64,000 bases of DNA from Hanleya hanleyi (GCA_036873755.1 JAVTVY010025338.1:49498-113497); one strand, 5' to 3'. Positions 38,153-49,598 are shown, counted from the first letter of the stretch. The notes: a model not told the origin generated them from the sequence alone. Made by a program: numbers and translations.

Positions 38153-39728
38153 AATGTATGTGCTGCCTTTCCAAGTTGGTTTCTGGATGATGAACATATT
38201 TTTCACAGCACCTTTTGTGATTAAACAAATAATGAAAGACTTGAACAAGGATCTCAGATCCTCTGTTAAGATATTACGTCGTACATTGTTCCTGATTTGT
38301 CTTTAGATGAACCGTCTAAACTCTGAAAACCATTGGAAATTTGGAAGAGTCCAACCTAAATATTTTCAGGGGCAGGAGCAAATAAAAAGTTCTGTGCGTA
38401 TCCGATGAAATCGCAAGTCGTAAAATCGTAGTCGTTGGTCGTTTGCCTGGTCATATCCCATTAAACCGCTGTCTTCATCCCGTTGATTAAATTGCCCCTA
38501 TTACTTCAATCTTGTGAAATATGTCTGTTGATGTTGAAATCAGACCTAAGTTACCAGCGATGACGAAATTGCGTCGCACGACTCCAACAAGTATATGTGC
38601 TAACAATCACGTCGCACCTCCGGCGAACGCGAAACCAGTTGATATCCCTTCTTCTCAAGTCCGGACCGGGCTGGATCCGTCTCCTCTCACTTTCTTCGTT
38701 CTAATCAACAGTCGGACAAATACCCACACTCGTCTTCAATGGTTGTTCCGTGGGGAAGGGTCTGGTGTTGATCACCCTTCCCGTCGTTTAAAGATCGCTC
38801 CAGCCCGAAATCGCCATTGTGAAACTGACAACGGTGATCCAACCGCACCAACTTATCACGCACCTGGAGACGAATCACTCCGCCTACTTTATATATTACG
38901 ACGTAAAACCTACATACGAAAACAGACGCAAAAATAGATTTCACAGTGGAATAATGAAAATAACAAATGTGTTGTTAGCTCGAGGCTGCTGTTGATAATA
39001 TAAAGAGGTATCTTCTACTGACGCTTCAATACCATGATGGAACTATCTTCCAACGCGTAATGGTGAGGTGGCAACCGGTGCTCCCGAGGTGAGATCATGT
39101 GACTGCTGACGCGCTGCTAACAGTTCATTCACATACCTCCGGTTTAACTTCCTTATATGGAGGGGGGGTATTCCCTGTTCGAACACGTCAGCTGTTTACG
39201 TCACGTCAATATGTATGTGTCGACCAGTGAAACAGCCGCAAACAATTTTTTTGATATCATGCTCTAGAAAGTTTGTTCTACTTACAAAGTTATATTTAGG
39301 GGAGATTGGGATAGAGTGGGACATGGCGAGCAGTGGGAAAAGCCATCTAACTCTTTGTTAAGTACAGGAATCACATTACATTATCAGCAAAAAGCTATCA
39401 CCCCATGCAAATCGTATATTGATTATAAGTAAAAACTTTCAGTGGTAAACATTAGGGGTAAACAAAACAAAAAAAAAAACAAAAAAAACAAAAACAACAA
39501 CAACAGGACGGTGATATTTTGCTATTCCAGTTTAATTGTATCGATTTATCATCTCAGATGGATGAATTAGTTTTTCTACAAAACGGAATATATCATTCAC
39601 CCGGGGCGGCCTGGGACACTTTTGCCTAGGTACACTGGAACAATAGTAGGCCTAATGTTCACCGTACTACTCAGCACTTTTAGGGATTTTCCATTTAATT
39701 AACTAAGCTTCACTTTTCTACTATTATA

Positions 39729-42431
39729 ATGTGGTCAACTGATAGGTATAAAGGCTTGTTATCTTTGCTCTCATGGAATATTGATGGAATGAGGGATAAA
39801 CTTAAATTATCAGATGTACAACATTTATTAGGGACATATGACATAATAGGTCTCCAGGAAACACATAGTTCAACAAATAATATTGAAACTGGTTGTGTGA
39901 CATTGGATCTGAAGGGTTACTGTAAAAAGGTCAAACATAGTGTGAAGACTTCAAAACAGTCATGTGGCAGGGGATCCGGTGGGTTACTCATCCTTTATAA
40001 AGACAAATATCACCCCCATGTCACTGAAATGTCAACTACTAACAATTCCACTTTATGGATCAGATTGCCAGGCAATGTGTTTGGATGGAAAAGCGATCTC
40101 TACATAGGTACATTTTATATACCCCCCATAGACTCACCTTACTTTAATGATCAATTCCACACACTAGAAAGCGAGATAGCGCATTTTAACTCAAAGGGCA
40201 TGGTTCTTCTTATGGGTGATGCAAATGCAAGAACTGTTATAAATAACACAGTCTTGGATGATTACATTAGATGTGATGATGATAAATACATCCCATTGCC
40301 AGATGACTACATTTCGGACAGTATTCACCATGCAAGACACTCTCAAGATAACTGTACACACCAAAGACATCATGGTAAATTACTAACTGAACTTTGCCTC
40401 GCATCTGGTGTCCGGATATTAAACGGACGAACTCCAGGCGATTATGTGGGTAAATTAACATGTCATACACACCTGGGAAACAGTGCAGTCGATTATGTAC
40501 TTGCACACCAGAACACTGTTCATAATGTGGTTAGTATTAATGTTAAGGTACTAACACACCAATCAGTCCATTGCCCAATATCAACTCTGTTTAAATGTAA
40601 CAAAAGTGATAACTTAGATTTCACAAGTAATCTAACTTTGCACCCCATGCCGCTGAAGTACAATCTAACTGAAGAAAACAGTGTCAGATATAGACAGGAA
40701 TTACTATCAACGGTATCCCAGTCAAAAATACAAAACTTCATGAATCATCAGATTAATTCTGATAAAACTAGTATCGATAACGCAATAGTAACCATTAACA
40801 ACATACTTCTGTCCGCAGCACATACAGTCTCCCCACCAAAACCTCAAAAAACATTCAAGGCTAAAAAGAGAAGAATTGCGAAAAACAACTCAAAAGATAT
40901 TGTACAACTTCAAAATGTATTTAAAACCACAGCCAAACAGCTTGCTGATAACCCACATGATAGTAATCTGCAAACTAAATTGAGAACAACAAAGAATAAA
41001 CTAAAGAAAAAGAAAAAACAGCAAGAAAAACTTGTTAAAGATGAAATATATAATAAACTTGAACATCTACAAAATGATAATCCTAAAGAATACTGGAAAA
41101 TAATAAATAACTTAATTGAAAAAAATAAAAATGATTTGGATCTTCCACCACATTTTAATGAAAAACTGTTTTCACATTTCGAAGAGCTCAATTCTGACAC
41201 TCTGAATTATCAAGATCAACAATCCCAAGAACTACTCGGCGAGTTAAAGTCAAGAGAAAAAAATCAAAAGACTTCAATTTTGGATAGTCATATAAAAACA
41301 AAAGAAATCATCCAGGCCCTAAAAAATTTGAAAATCGGAAAATCTTGCGGCCTCGACTGTATATCAAATGAAATGTTGAAATATGGGAAAGACATCATAT
41401 TGTCACCCCTTGCAAAACTTTTCAACGCAGTTTTTGATAGTGGAATACTCCCACAATCTTGGGCGGAAGGATATATCAAACCCCTTCATAAGAAAGGAGA
41501 TAAACTTGACGCAAAGAACTATAGAGGTATTACTATCTCCAGTTGTCTTGGAAAATTATTTTCCAGCATATTAAACAACAGACTAAACCAATACACGGAT
41601 GAGAATAACCTTATCTCTGACAATCAGTCAGGATTCCGTAAAAACAGACGTACTGCTGATAATCACTTTATTCTTAAAACTATTGTAAACAAATATGTCC
41701 AAAAACTTAATAAGAAAGTATATCTATGCTTTATTGACTTCCAGAAAGCATTTGACTGTGTATGGAGAGATGGCCTCCTACTAAAGTTACTTAGACTTGG
41801 CATTGGTGGAAAATTTTATAATATTATTAAATCTCTGTACCACCAAAACAATGTAGCAGTACAAATCGATGGTGGTATTACGAGTGCCTTCAAGTCTCAA
41901 AAGGGTGTTAAGCAAGGCGATAACCTTAGTCCAACTATGTTCAACTTATTTGTAGATGATCTGGTATTCCCAGCTGAAACATGTCTACCTGTAACTCTGG
42001 AGAGAGAAAGTCTTTCTCATCTCTTATGGGCTGATGATTTATTGATCATGTCAGAAACACCTCAAGGTCTCCAAAATTGTCTTGATATACTATATGACTA
42101 CTGTATAAAATGGCATCTTACTGTGAATTCAACTAAATCAAACTGTATGGTTATTCAAAAAAGAAAAAACAAAGTAAACACAAACTCTTTTCATTTTGGT
42201 TCTACAGAAATCCATATGGCTGACAGTTACACATATCTTGGCTGTACACTCAATTCTAATGGAAACTTTTCCCAAACAAAAACTGACTTGGAAAAGAAAG
42301 GTCTAAAAGCTATGTATAAATTACACAAAACATTTTCTGGTCTAAATCCACCACCTGAACTATACAATAAGCTTTTTGACACCCTTGTCAAACCAATAAT
42401 TTTATACAATTCCGAAATTTGGGGCTCCTAA
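39729..42431 (+). CDS. LINE endonuclease-reverse transcriptase polyprotein (900 residues)
   Basis: The endonuclease (about 14-290) nicks target DNA and the reverse transcriptase (about 530-820) copies element RNA from that nick. Visible endonuclease motifs: LSWN (Asn17), LQETH (Glu44), GDANAR (164-169) and SAVDYV (Asp255). The final motif, usually SDH, reads SVH here (Val280-His281), a change explicable by one base. A Lys-rich, probably coiled segment links the domains (about 380-450; KLKKKKKQQEK). Reverse transcriptase motifs are intact: FIDFQKAFD (668-676, Asp670), KGVKQGDNLSP (725-735) and WADDLL (Asp769, Asp770). The frame ends early at SEIWGS because a base is missing in the G run at 42421-42424. 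Below that point translation continues in the neighbouring frame. The copy looks recent. Confidence 0.93.
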   Translation: MWSTDRYKGLLSLLSWNIDGMRDKLKLSDVQHLLGTYDIIGLQETHSSTNNIETGCVTLDLKGYCKKVKHSVKTSKQSCGRGSGGLLILYKDKYHPHVTEMSTTNNSTLWIRLPGNVFGWKSDLYIGTFYIPPIDSPYFNDQFHTLESEIAHFNSKGMVLLMGDANARTVINNTVLDDYIRCDDDKYIPLPDDYISDSIHHARHSQDNCTHQRHHGKLLTELCLASGVRILNGRTPGDYVGKLTCHTHLGNSAVDYVLAHQNTVHNVVSINVKVLTHQSVHCPISTLFKCNKSDNLDFTSNLTLHPMPLKYNLTEENSVRYRQELLSTVSQSKIQNFMNHQINSDKTSIDNAIVTINNILLSAAHTVSPPKPQKTFKAKKRRIAKNNSKDIVQLQNVFKTTAKQLADNPHDSNLQTKLRTTKNKLKKKKKQQEKLVKDEIYNKLEHLQNDNPKEYWKIINNLIEKNKNDLDLPPHFNEKLFSHFEELNSDTLNYQDQQSQELLGELKSREKNQKTSILDSHIKTKEIIQALKNLKIGKSCGLDCISNEMLKYGKDIILSPLAKLFNAVFDSGILPQSWAEGYIKPLHKKGDKLDAKNYRGITISSCLGKLFSSILNNRLNQYTDENNLISDNQSGFRKNRRTADNHFILKTIVNKYVQKLNKKVYLCFIDFQKAFDCVWRDGLLLKLLRLGIGGKFYNIIKSLYHQNNVAVQIDGGITSAFKSQKGVKQGDNLSPTMFNLFVDDLVFPAETCLPVTLERESLSHLLWADDLLIMSETPQGLQNCLDILYDYCIKWHLTVNSTKSNCMVIQKRKNKVNTNSFHFGSTEIHMADSYTYLGCTLNSNGNFSQTKTDLEKKGLKAMYKLHKTFSGLNPPPELYNKLFDTLVKPIILYNSEIWGS

Positions 42432-43294
42432 CCAAATTACAAAACAACGACCTTAACAAATTGTTTATGCTAACTGAATCTGAACCATTTGAGAAAGTTC
42501 ATACAAAGTTCTGCAAGTTAAATCTTCAAGTTGGTAAAAATACAGTCAATATCGCATGTAAAAGAGAACTTGGACGATTTCCTCTTATTGTCGACATTCA
42601 TACAAACGTTCTAAATTATATGGCACATCTTGAAGATAATGCTGACAGACCTATACTTCGGGATGCAGTACTTTGTAGCAAATCACTCCAAACCAGTGGA
42701 ATTGGATGGCACAGCTATTCCCATCTTGTCATGAAAAAAAATGATATCATGTTAGAGGAGCTTCCGCACTCCTCTTTAAAACGCAAAAGAATCTCATCAA
42801 ATGTAAAAGGTAAACTAACTGCAAAATATATACAATACTATCAACTTAAGTTGAAAGAGTCGGAGAAACTTCTCCACTATAAGCACATAGAACAAAATTA
42901 CTGCATTGCAAACTACTTACAATTCATTAAAAACAGAAATTTCAGACAGGCCCTAACAAAACTCAGAATTTGTGCACACAGGCTTGAAATAGAAACGGGT
43001 AGATACAGAAATATAGACAGAGATAAAAGATTGTGCAAGGGATGTATAACAACCGACAAAACAGTAGAAGATGAATTCCATTTCCTGTGCAAATGTCCTA
43101 GCGGCGAAAAACTAAGAGATATATTTTATAACAACATAAGTAGCATTTGCCAATATTTCCCTAAGTTGACGGATCTGGAAAATTTTTATTTTCTTATTAA
43201 CCCACCAATGCATCTTTCGCCAATAATAGGGCAATTTTTCTATGAACTGCTTAACAAGAGAGCAAAGGAACGAAATTGCATCCCTGCCACATGA
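42419..43294 (+). CDS. LINE C-terminal region in the -1 frame
   Basis: About 290 codons without a stop, continuing the LINE polyprotein after the lesion at 42421-42424. The first codon is TTG, so this is not an independent gene. It is rich in Lys, Leu and Arg. Near the end it carries a cysteine cluster, CKGC followed by EDEFHFLCKCP (43037-43097), a CCHC-type putative zinc or nucleic-acid-binding motif seen at the C-end of several LINE groups. The sequence at the junction (T TGG GGC) is not a canonical slippery heptamer, so a 1-nt deletion is likelier than programmed frameshifting. An assembly error in the homopolymer is also possible. Confidence 0.85.
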   Translation: MGLLTKLQNNDLNKLFMLTESEPFEKVHTKFCKLNLQVGKNTVNIACKRELGRFPLIVDIHTNVLNYMAHLEDNADRPILRDAVLCSKSLQTSGIGWHSYSHLVMKKNDIMLEELPHSSLKRKRISSNVKGKLTAKYIQYYQLKLKESEKLLHYKHIEQNYCIANYLQFIKNRNFRQALTKLRICAHRLEIETGRYRNIDRDKRLCKGCITTDKTVEDEFHFLCKCPSGEKLRDIFYNNISSICQYFPKLTDLENFYFLINPPMHLSPIIGQFFYELLNKRAKERNCIPAT

Positions 43295-43505
43295 CTGATT
43301 ATACGGGTAAATTGTATTTACTCACACTGGGTTTGACCAAATAGCCTTGTTAAGGTACCATGATCTATCTGTGTGCACATGTATGTATCTATATGTATGT
43401 GTATGTATATGCATTTGTCTTGTCCTGTAGTTTTTAATATGAACCTTTTAATATTTCTGTATGTTCCATGTATAGAAATAAATCGAATTGTATTGGAATA
43501 ATCAA

Positions 43506-45858
43506 ATGGTGAAATTTACTTTCATCATAAACTGTTATTAAGGATGTCGGCTGCTGGTAAATCAAAGTAATTAACTTTTTGAATACTGTGTTTTGCTGCA
43601 TTCATAATTGTGTAATATGATGAGAAACAAAGAAAAAAAATATAGGCTGCTGTAGATTTTTTAGCTAGGCAACGTTAAGTGGGCTGATCCATGTTCCATT
43701 TGATAACCCAGAAAACAGAGGGAATAGCCCTGGTTTTGAAGTATATTCATGAAAAACTCTTATAAATAGTATTTAATCTTTTCTTATATTCTAACTGTTT
43801 GCGGATAATCACAATGTCTATCAAAATTTATCAAACTGGATGGATGTTACAATGTAATGTAATGAGCCACAGTACATGAGCCTAAAATAGCAACTTTTTA
43901 GCCATCACTGTTGAATCTTCTAAATTTCTATGGAAAATTACTACAGTACATGGTACTTGATTTATAATGTGTTTCGATTATTGTTCCACTGCACCTCGTG
44001 AGTGCATACTATACACTTTTTATATTCATACACTTTTTATATTCATACACTTTTTTTACTTTTTAAAATGTACTCCTGGAGAAAAGTATAACAGATATTT
44101 CAGAATTTTTTGTATGATTACATTAGTTATAGAGCATAGAAGGCTACTCTACAGGTTAATAACAGTGAAGATTTTTGCAAAAAAAAAGAAGTGAAACATG
44201 AACCAGTGCATCCCAATCTCCATGCACTACATATCGAAAACAAAGTTTGCTAGGCAGTTTTAATGCTGGTAATGCTTCTTTGGTGCCTCTGAAAAAGAGG
44301 TCTAAAACATTTAACATAGAGATTCCAAGAATATGATATGTCAATAAAACCCATCCAATGTAGGAGCTCTTTACCGTTGTTAATTGGGTGATTTGGGAGG
44401 AGGGGTGGCCGATCGAGGGAGTATAGAAAACCGTTCTTACCTCCTCGACCCACTCCCTCGCAAATGAAAACGAGGGGCAAAACAACGAGCCCATGTGCAA
44501 GATAGGAAATGCTTTAATATGCTATATGTTTGAACTGATGCCATATTTGTAAATCGATCTGGGACAATGCACACATTGGAATTATCACTGTAACGGAGGG
44601 GCGATGTGTGCTTAAAAATACTCTTCTATGTACTTTGTATTTGATTTAAAACAATGCGAAGTTGCCGAATAAAGTACATCGATTCCAGACCAACAGGCCT
44701 ACATGTGTTCCTGACGAGAATTGTTCATTTTGAACTGTTCAATATTTACGTGGAGTACCCGGCATCATGAAAGCGTGCAGTTTTCTTTCACATTTCATTT
44801 CTTTGTATACCGGAACCGTGTAACTGTAGTTTACGTTGGCCTTCGTGCAATGAAATACTCCTCGAGCAAAAATATCAGATTGTAACATTTTTTTTCTGTT
44901 GAATATGTATCTAAAACTCTTGACCAGATACAATGTCTACCTATTTCTAGATTTATCCAGATGCACCACAGGTTTGTTTATTCTGTGAGTGGGAGATGCG
45001 TATCGATTCATGCTTCCAACCACGTGTTACTGTTAAATAAATAAACTATTTCAGTTAAACACGATACATTATTTAAATATCCACAATATACATCATATAC
45101 ATACATTTTTACAGCTGTTTTTAACAGTAACCCATCAGCAAAGGCGGCTCGATGTTTGCAACTGTTGCATTTGACGATTGATACTAGTTTGATTTCCCGG
45201 TACAATATCTGGTTCAGGCACGGATTATTATTTTTCCATTCACCTTTTGTACTTTGAGTTTGTTTGTCTGGGAGAGGCGTTAATATAGGCTTGCCTGTTC
45301 GCCAATCCCAGTTTCCTTTGAGGAAATAAATATATTGTTTAAACCAATATCTGGTTCAGTCACGGAATACCGGTACACGAAAGTGTACGCGGCTGTACAA
45401 AAATCGTAGTATTCATCATTGGATCAGCTATGAAATAATGGTGGATGAAGGATAATAATCAATATATTAGAATATATTTGATATCGTGATCGTATCTGTG
45501 GTTTATATACTAGTGATGACGTCACTTCCCGCACATGGAGTGCGTAGTACTGGCCAGACTCGATCCCTTCCCGCGTGCACATGAGCACCTCGAAAATTAC
45601 ACTTTCTCTACTACTCCCTTTGAAAACTCCCACCTAAATGGTGCCCTCTCTATAATACTACTCGACTGCGCATGCGCACCTTGGCGTCATTTCCGGGTCA
45701 AAATCACCCCAATGTGATTTTACATCACGAGAGCTTCGATACGACAACTCGCATAACACATCTGGACCATGTACGGCCCACATATACCCAAAACCCCCCA
45801 CAACGGTGCACATGCGCCCGATGACGTCACCGGCTAAAGCAATCGACGGCCCTGACAC
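43506..45858. other. no gene recognised between LINE and the 84-bp MITE
   Basis: AT-rich sequence with no recognised frame. A tandem of CACTTTTTATATTCATA (about 44010-44050) is present. Confidence 0.5.
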
Positions 45859-45960
45859 CGCTCCCATCAATCTGATTAAAACTCAGACTTAATAACCGCT
45901 CCTCTATCCGTCAGAGGAGCAGTTTATTAAGACTGAGTTTTAATCAGATTGCGCTCCCAT
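45859..45960. mobile_element. 84-bp foldback MITE with 9-bp target duplication
   Basis: The element 45868-45951 begins CAATCTGATTAAAACTCAG and ends with the exact complement. The arms of about 38 bp pair with two mismatches and a one-base offset, around a loop of only a few bases. CGCTCCCAT flanks both sides directly (45859-45867 and 45952-45960). A 9-bp duplication is typical of MuDR/Mutator-type transposition. No coding capacity. The exact flanks imply a recent insertion. Confidence 0.92.
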
Positions 45961-47236
45961 CATAATCTACAGCGCAAAACCCGATCAATAGCATACCCAC
46001 ACCCTATACTTTAGGATGCTCTCTAGAGTCTCTTCTTTTCGGCAAGTATTAGATCATTGCCGTAAAACCCTCAACCCAAATCAGTTATATCAGAACAAAA
46101 TTAACTAGACCTGTGTATCATTAGATTAGACTAGCTACACGGCACTGGCACTCGTCAAACAGCCTACACCACTAGTCTCTTGCACAGTCTACACAGGCAA
46201 AACGAAATGCAGAGGCACCACGCGAGGAATCATAGGCTAAGTATTCAAATTTCGTCATCAGCTCATCTCCCGTGATGCAATACTCGATTTTTGTTTTGAT
46301 AATAATAATCTTACTGCGCGAACAGATCACATCATGTTATAAGCAGGCAGACGGTGACCAATTCGTCTACTGTAAGGAGGCAGGCCTCTAGTTATTTGCT
46401 TCTGGTTATATATCTATATTTTTTTCTAAAAGAGCATGATTTTATATTTTAATAAACATGACCACTAGGTTTTAGATCAATGAAGTTCGAACTTTGCTTC
46501 ATTTTCACCAGAAAACATATTAAAGTATAAAACTGTTCAAATTCCGCAATTTCCATAAAGTTTTGTTAGAGCGTTTCCCTCGTATTCCCAGGCAAGACAT
46601 CAACATGAAACGACGAAAAAAGTGGGAGTCGACCAACCCATTTTCTTTTGTCTGATTTTCGTAATTAAGTCATGAATTTTACTCTAAGACAAGGGGCATA
46701 ACTGAGACAGGACATTTCCTAACCCGAATCACTCTGTAGTTGAACCCAGCCATCGATCAGTATACGCCTGTTTGCAGGACTGACGAAGCCGAACAGGATG
46801 GAATTATAGATATAGACTCATAAGAAGGAAAGTAGAAGAATTATGATTTAGCAGAAAACGGGCCGCGGTCTGCCCTTTTATGAAATTAGACAGTGTCCAT
46901 TCCTACCAAATGGTGAATTGAGCCCTTACCGGGTACTTCACTAAAAAAAAAATCTACAACTAACCCATAACTCCCAAAATAGACTGCACTTCATTTCCCG
47001 CAGAACGAAGTCACAGATGCACGTCACCATTCTAATCTGGCTCTACCCTACTAGCGCATCAACACGACACCATCCACTACCCATTTGTACCATTTCACTC
47101 ACTGAAGAGCGTATTCGTTGTTTTCGTTATTTTGGCTATATATTTACAAGGAATATAGGTCTAGATGTTGAATTTGCATCAAATAAATCTTATGAAGTAT
47201 GGCGATCCTGATTATGATAATCCTCAAACGCCTATA

Positions 47237-48256
47237 GGGCAAAACGGAACCCTTAACTTCGAGCGCTCTTTCGTGCTCTATATAGTATTACCTTGATATG
47301 CCAACAGGTGGATGTTAAAGGTACATACTCAGGATTTAAAATTAAACCGACAAAATGCTGTTTATCCAGGTACTTTTTAGTTTATAAGGTAAACAAAAGT
47401 TTCTGATTGATGTTCCGTTTTCCCCCATGTGGGGCAAAATGGACCACCTGTGTTCCGTTTTGCCTCAATAGGAAACATAATGTTAACCATATACGATAAT
47501 CTTAGCAAAGCACTCGTCTAGGTGCTCGTCATAATTTGGCTATTTAGCATCAAACGTGATTGACTCTTATGGGTAAGATGGATAGGCTAGGTGAATTGCC
47601 AATGCGTCGAAAAGTCGGCGAAAAATGAAAAAAAGTGCTGAATATGGCGTCCTAAAGTCATTTTAACAGTTCAAAGCAGCTATATTTTATTATTTATATC
47701 CCTCGAGTTTGAATAATATTAATTCAGACGAAAAATTTGACGAAACAATTTGTATTCCTTGGCCAACGAAAATTGAAAAGCACAGTTTACTTCAAAACTG
47801 CGCATGCGCAAGTATATGGTATGCATTTGGGGATCGGCCAGAAGGGGCAAAACGGGACTGCGTTCCATTATGCCCCGTTAGGGATGGTTCCATCTTGCCC
47901 TGGATAGCATATTTTCAACTTTTGGGTCAGACATAAAACTGGAATGTTGCAGTATTTTTTTTTTTACTTCTAACCCGAAATATTGGAGTGACAGCCATTG
48001 AGAAAATATTTGTTGTCCGGATACTCGATATGGAACAATGTTTTCCGATGTCACCGAATAAGGCATTTATAAGATCAGAAGGGTTCTATTTTATTTGTCT
48101 GTCTTAATTTTGTCGCTGTTGCAGTCTCCTCAAAATTAGAAACATATTTTGGCATGCGAGACCAAAGATCATGATTTCGCTAATTAACCAGGTATTGGCA
48201 ACTCCTTAGAATTAATCCAAGAATGTTCCGTTTTGCCCCGTAGTTCCGTTTTTCCC
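47237..48256. repeat. cluster of GGGGCAAAACGGAAC motifs in both orientations
   Basis: Nine exact or near-exact copies occur: 47237, 47844 and 47431 (forward) and 47412, 47452, 47862, 47887, 48225 and 48243 (reverse). The right edge reads TTCCCTACCTTCCCCTAA. Reverse-complemented, that start (TTAGGGGAAGGTAGGG) resembles TTAGGGGAGATTGGGATAG at about 39297. The left end is unclear. Probably the interior of a non-autonomous DNA transposon. Confidence 0.75.
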
Positions 48257-48272
48257 TACCTTCCCCTAAAAC

Positions 48273-48386
48273 AAAGGAAACCTGTGACAATGCTGCAGAC
48301 CTGTGATATACAGAGAATCATAGGCCTGTAGCATTGTCTCTATCTCTATATATCATAGGCCTGCAGCATTGTCACAGGTTTCCTTT
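48273..48386. repeat. 114-bp hairpin with 38-bp arms
   Basis: The arms 48273-48310 and 48349-48386 match over 38 bp with two transitions; the outer end is AAAGGAAACCTGTGACAATG. The loop contains an extra copy of the right-arm core (ATCATAGGCCTGTAGCATTG at 48318), so three related segments are present. Confidence 0.9.
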
Positions 48387-49158
48387 GCCCTAAAAACACC
48401 ATTTTTGGCTAAAGTACATGGATTATTGCTCATATGAAGACCACTCCCTCCGCTGATAAGCCTTTTACTGCATTTCTGTTACAGTCGCAGATTTTGACTA
48501 CATTGTGGTCGTTTCTTACTTGTTTTCATCTAATACGGCAGACATAACACTGATTTAGCTGCATGCTAGCAGATGAAGAATTTGTGCATACTCTAAGAGA
48601 GATCGTTCCAGCATGTTGAAAGTCTGACGATGGGGAATGGACATGAAGTTCACGGAAAGCCAGTTGACAGGACGGACAACGTGACGACAGGATCTCATCT
48701 GGCTAATATGCCGATGGGATAAAAACGTGTATTCGATGTCAACATTCTGCATTGGCACCCTTGGTGTGTATGGTAGATCTGAGTAAAAAATTACAGATGT
48801 GTATTGATTTAAAGGTGAACTGGAAAGCTTTCCAATGTTCTGCTAAAATATTAGAAATGAAGGCGTTTATGTGTGGTAATGGTTCTGTGGATTATTTTCT
48901 CCTTCTGAGTATACGATAAGTCAAAACATATACCAGAAAACGGGAGCCACAATTTTCAGAAACGTTGTCGATTGCCTCCCATTGTTTTTGGAACGTAATT
49001 ACGTTGTAGTGGTCCTCACTCATTTATCCGACGTTGCATGACGTCATGTAAATTGATTCTCGCGATCAGATGGTAATGGAATATTTCTTCATGTATAGGT
49101 AATTCGCCCCAGATGCAGCTTCTGACCAATGGCACTTCCTCCGTCTAATACCATGTTT

Positions 49159-49290
49159 ATCTTTGAACTGTATGTCCATGATATCCCTTGTGGATATTCT
49201 CAGATTTCATTAGGCTACATAACGGTTATATCGCGTATCGTTTATAGAGCACTGTGCGATGGACTGACACTTCGTGCTCAACTTATCCAC
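49159..49290. repeat. dispersed repeat shared with 4.1 kb (inverted)
   Basis: Reverse-orientation copy of the block at 4134-4280. It runs directly into the gastropod-type repeat that begins at about 49293. Confidence 0.75.
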
Positions 49291-49292
49291 AA

Positions 49293-49580
49293 GGAGTGAA
49301 TGAGTGAATATGATCTAACGTGGGTTTCAACACTATTTCAGTCATACGACGTTTGGTTCCTGTTCTCTTTCATACCCGGAAACCACACGGGTAGGGTGCT
49401 ATTCCTTTTAACACCCGGGACCCGACGGACGGGGTCCTATTTCTTTTCACACCCGGGGACCCCACGGATGCCCCAGTTAGTCGCCCTCTTACGACAAGCT
49501 CTCTGAGGGGCTGAGGCCTATCCTTACCCTGATCTGAGATAAGGATATAGGCCAACGACAGCCCATGGTCAATCCCCGGG
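49293..49580 (+). repeat. gastropod-type dispersed repeat, full-length-looking copy
   Basis: Begins GAGTGAATGAGTGAATATGA, continues TTTCAACACTATTTCAGTCA, and ends with CAGTTAGTCGCCCTCTTACG followed by ACAAGC and a GGCCTATCCTTACCC tail. Start and end blocks occur in the order expected for the family. The middle holds three diverged CACCCGGGACCCGACGG-like subrepeats, which may be local amplification. Confidence 0.7.
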
Positions 49581-49598
49581 AGCCCTACGGGGCCAGAT

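Larger units (their letters stand above)
39729..43505 (+). mobile_element. non-LTR retrotransposon (LINE), near full length, one frameshift
   Basis: One open frame encodes an APE-type endonuclease and reverse transcriptase. It is followed in the -1 frame by the C-terminal region, then a roughly 200-bp tail with AATAAA at 43477-43482. The 3' end at about 43.5 kb lacks a clear poly(A), as in CR1/L2/RTE-like elements. The 5' boundary is unresolved; the endonuclease begins only 14 residues into the frame, so the coding part is complete. I saw no convincing target duplication. The clade is not assigned. The strand is opposite to Tribbles, and the element lies about 1.9 kb upstream of the Tribbles start. 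Confidence 0.93.

Noticed and set aside
38521..38937. 138-codon plus-strand frame upstream of Tribbles
   Set aside because: It has an ATG but no recognisable domain, and it lies in what is probably promoter or 5' untranslated DNA of the divergent gene. No splice or codon evidence supports it.
42411..42431. Programmed -1 frameshift in the LINE
   Set aside because: The local sequence is not an X XXY YYZ heptamer. A one-base loss in a G run is the simpler explanation.
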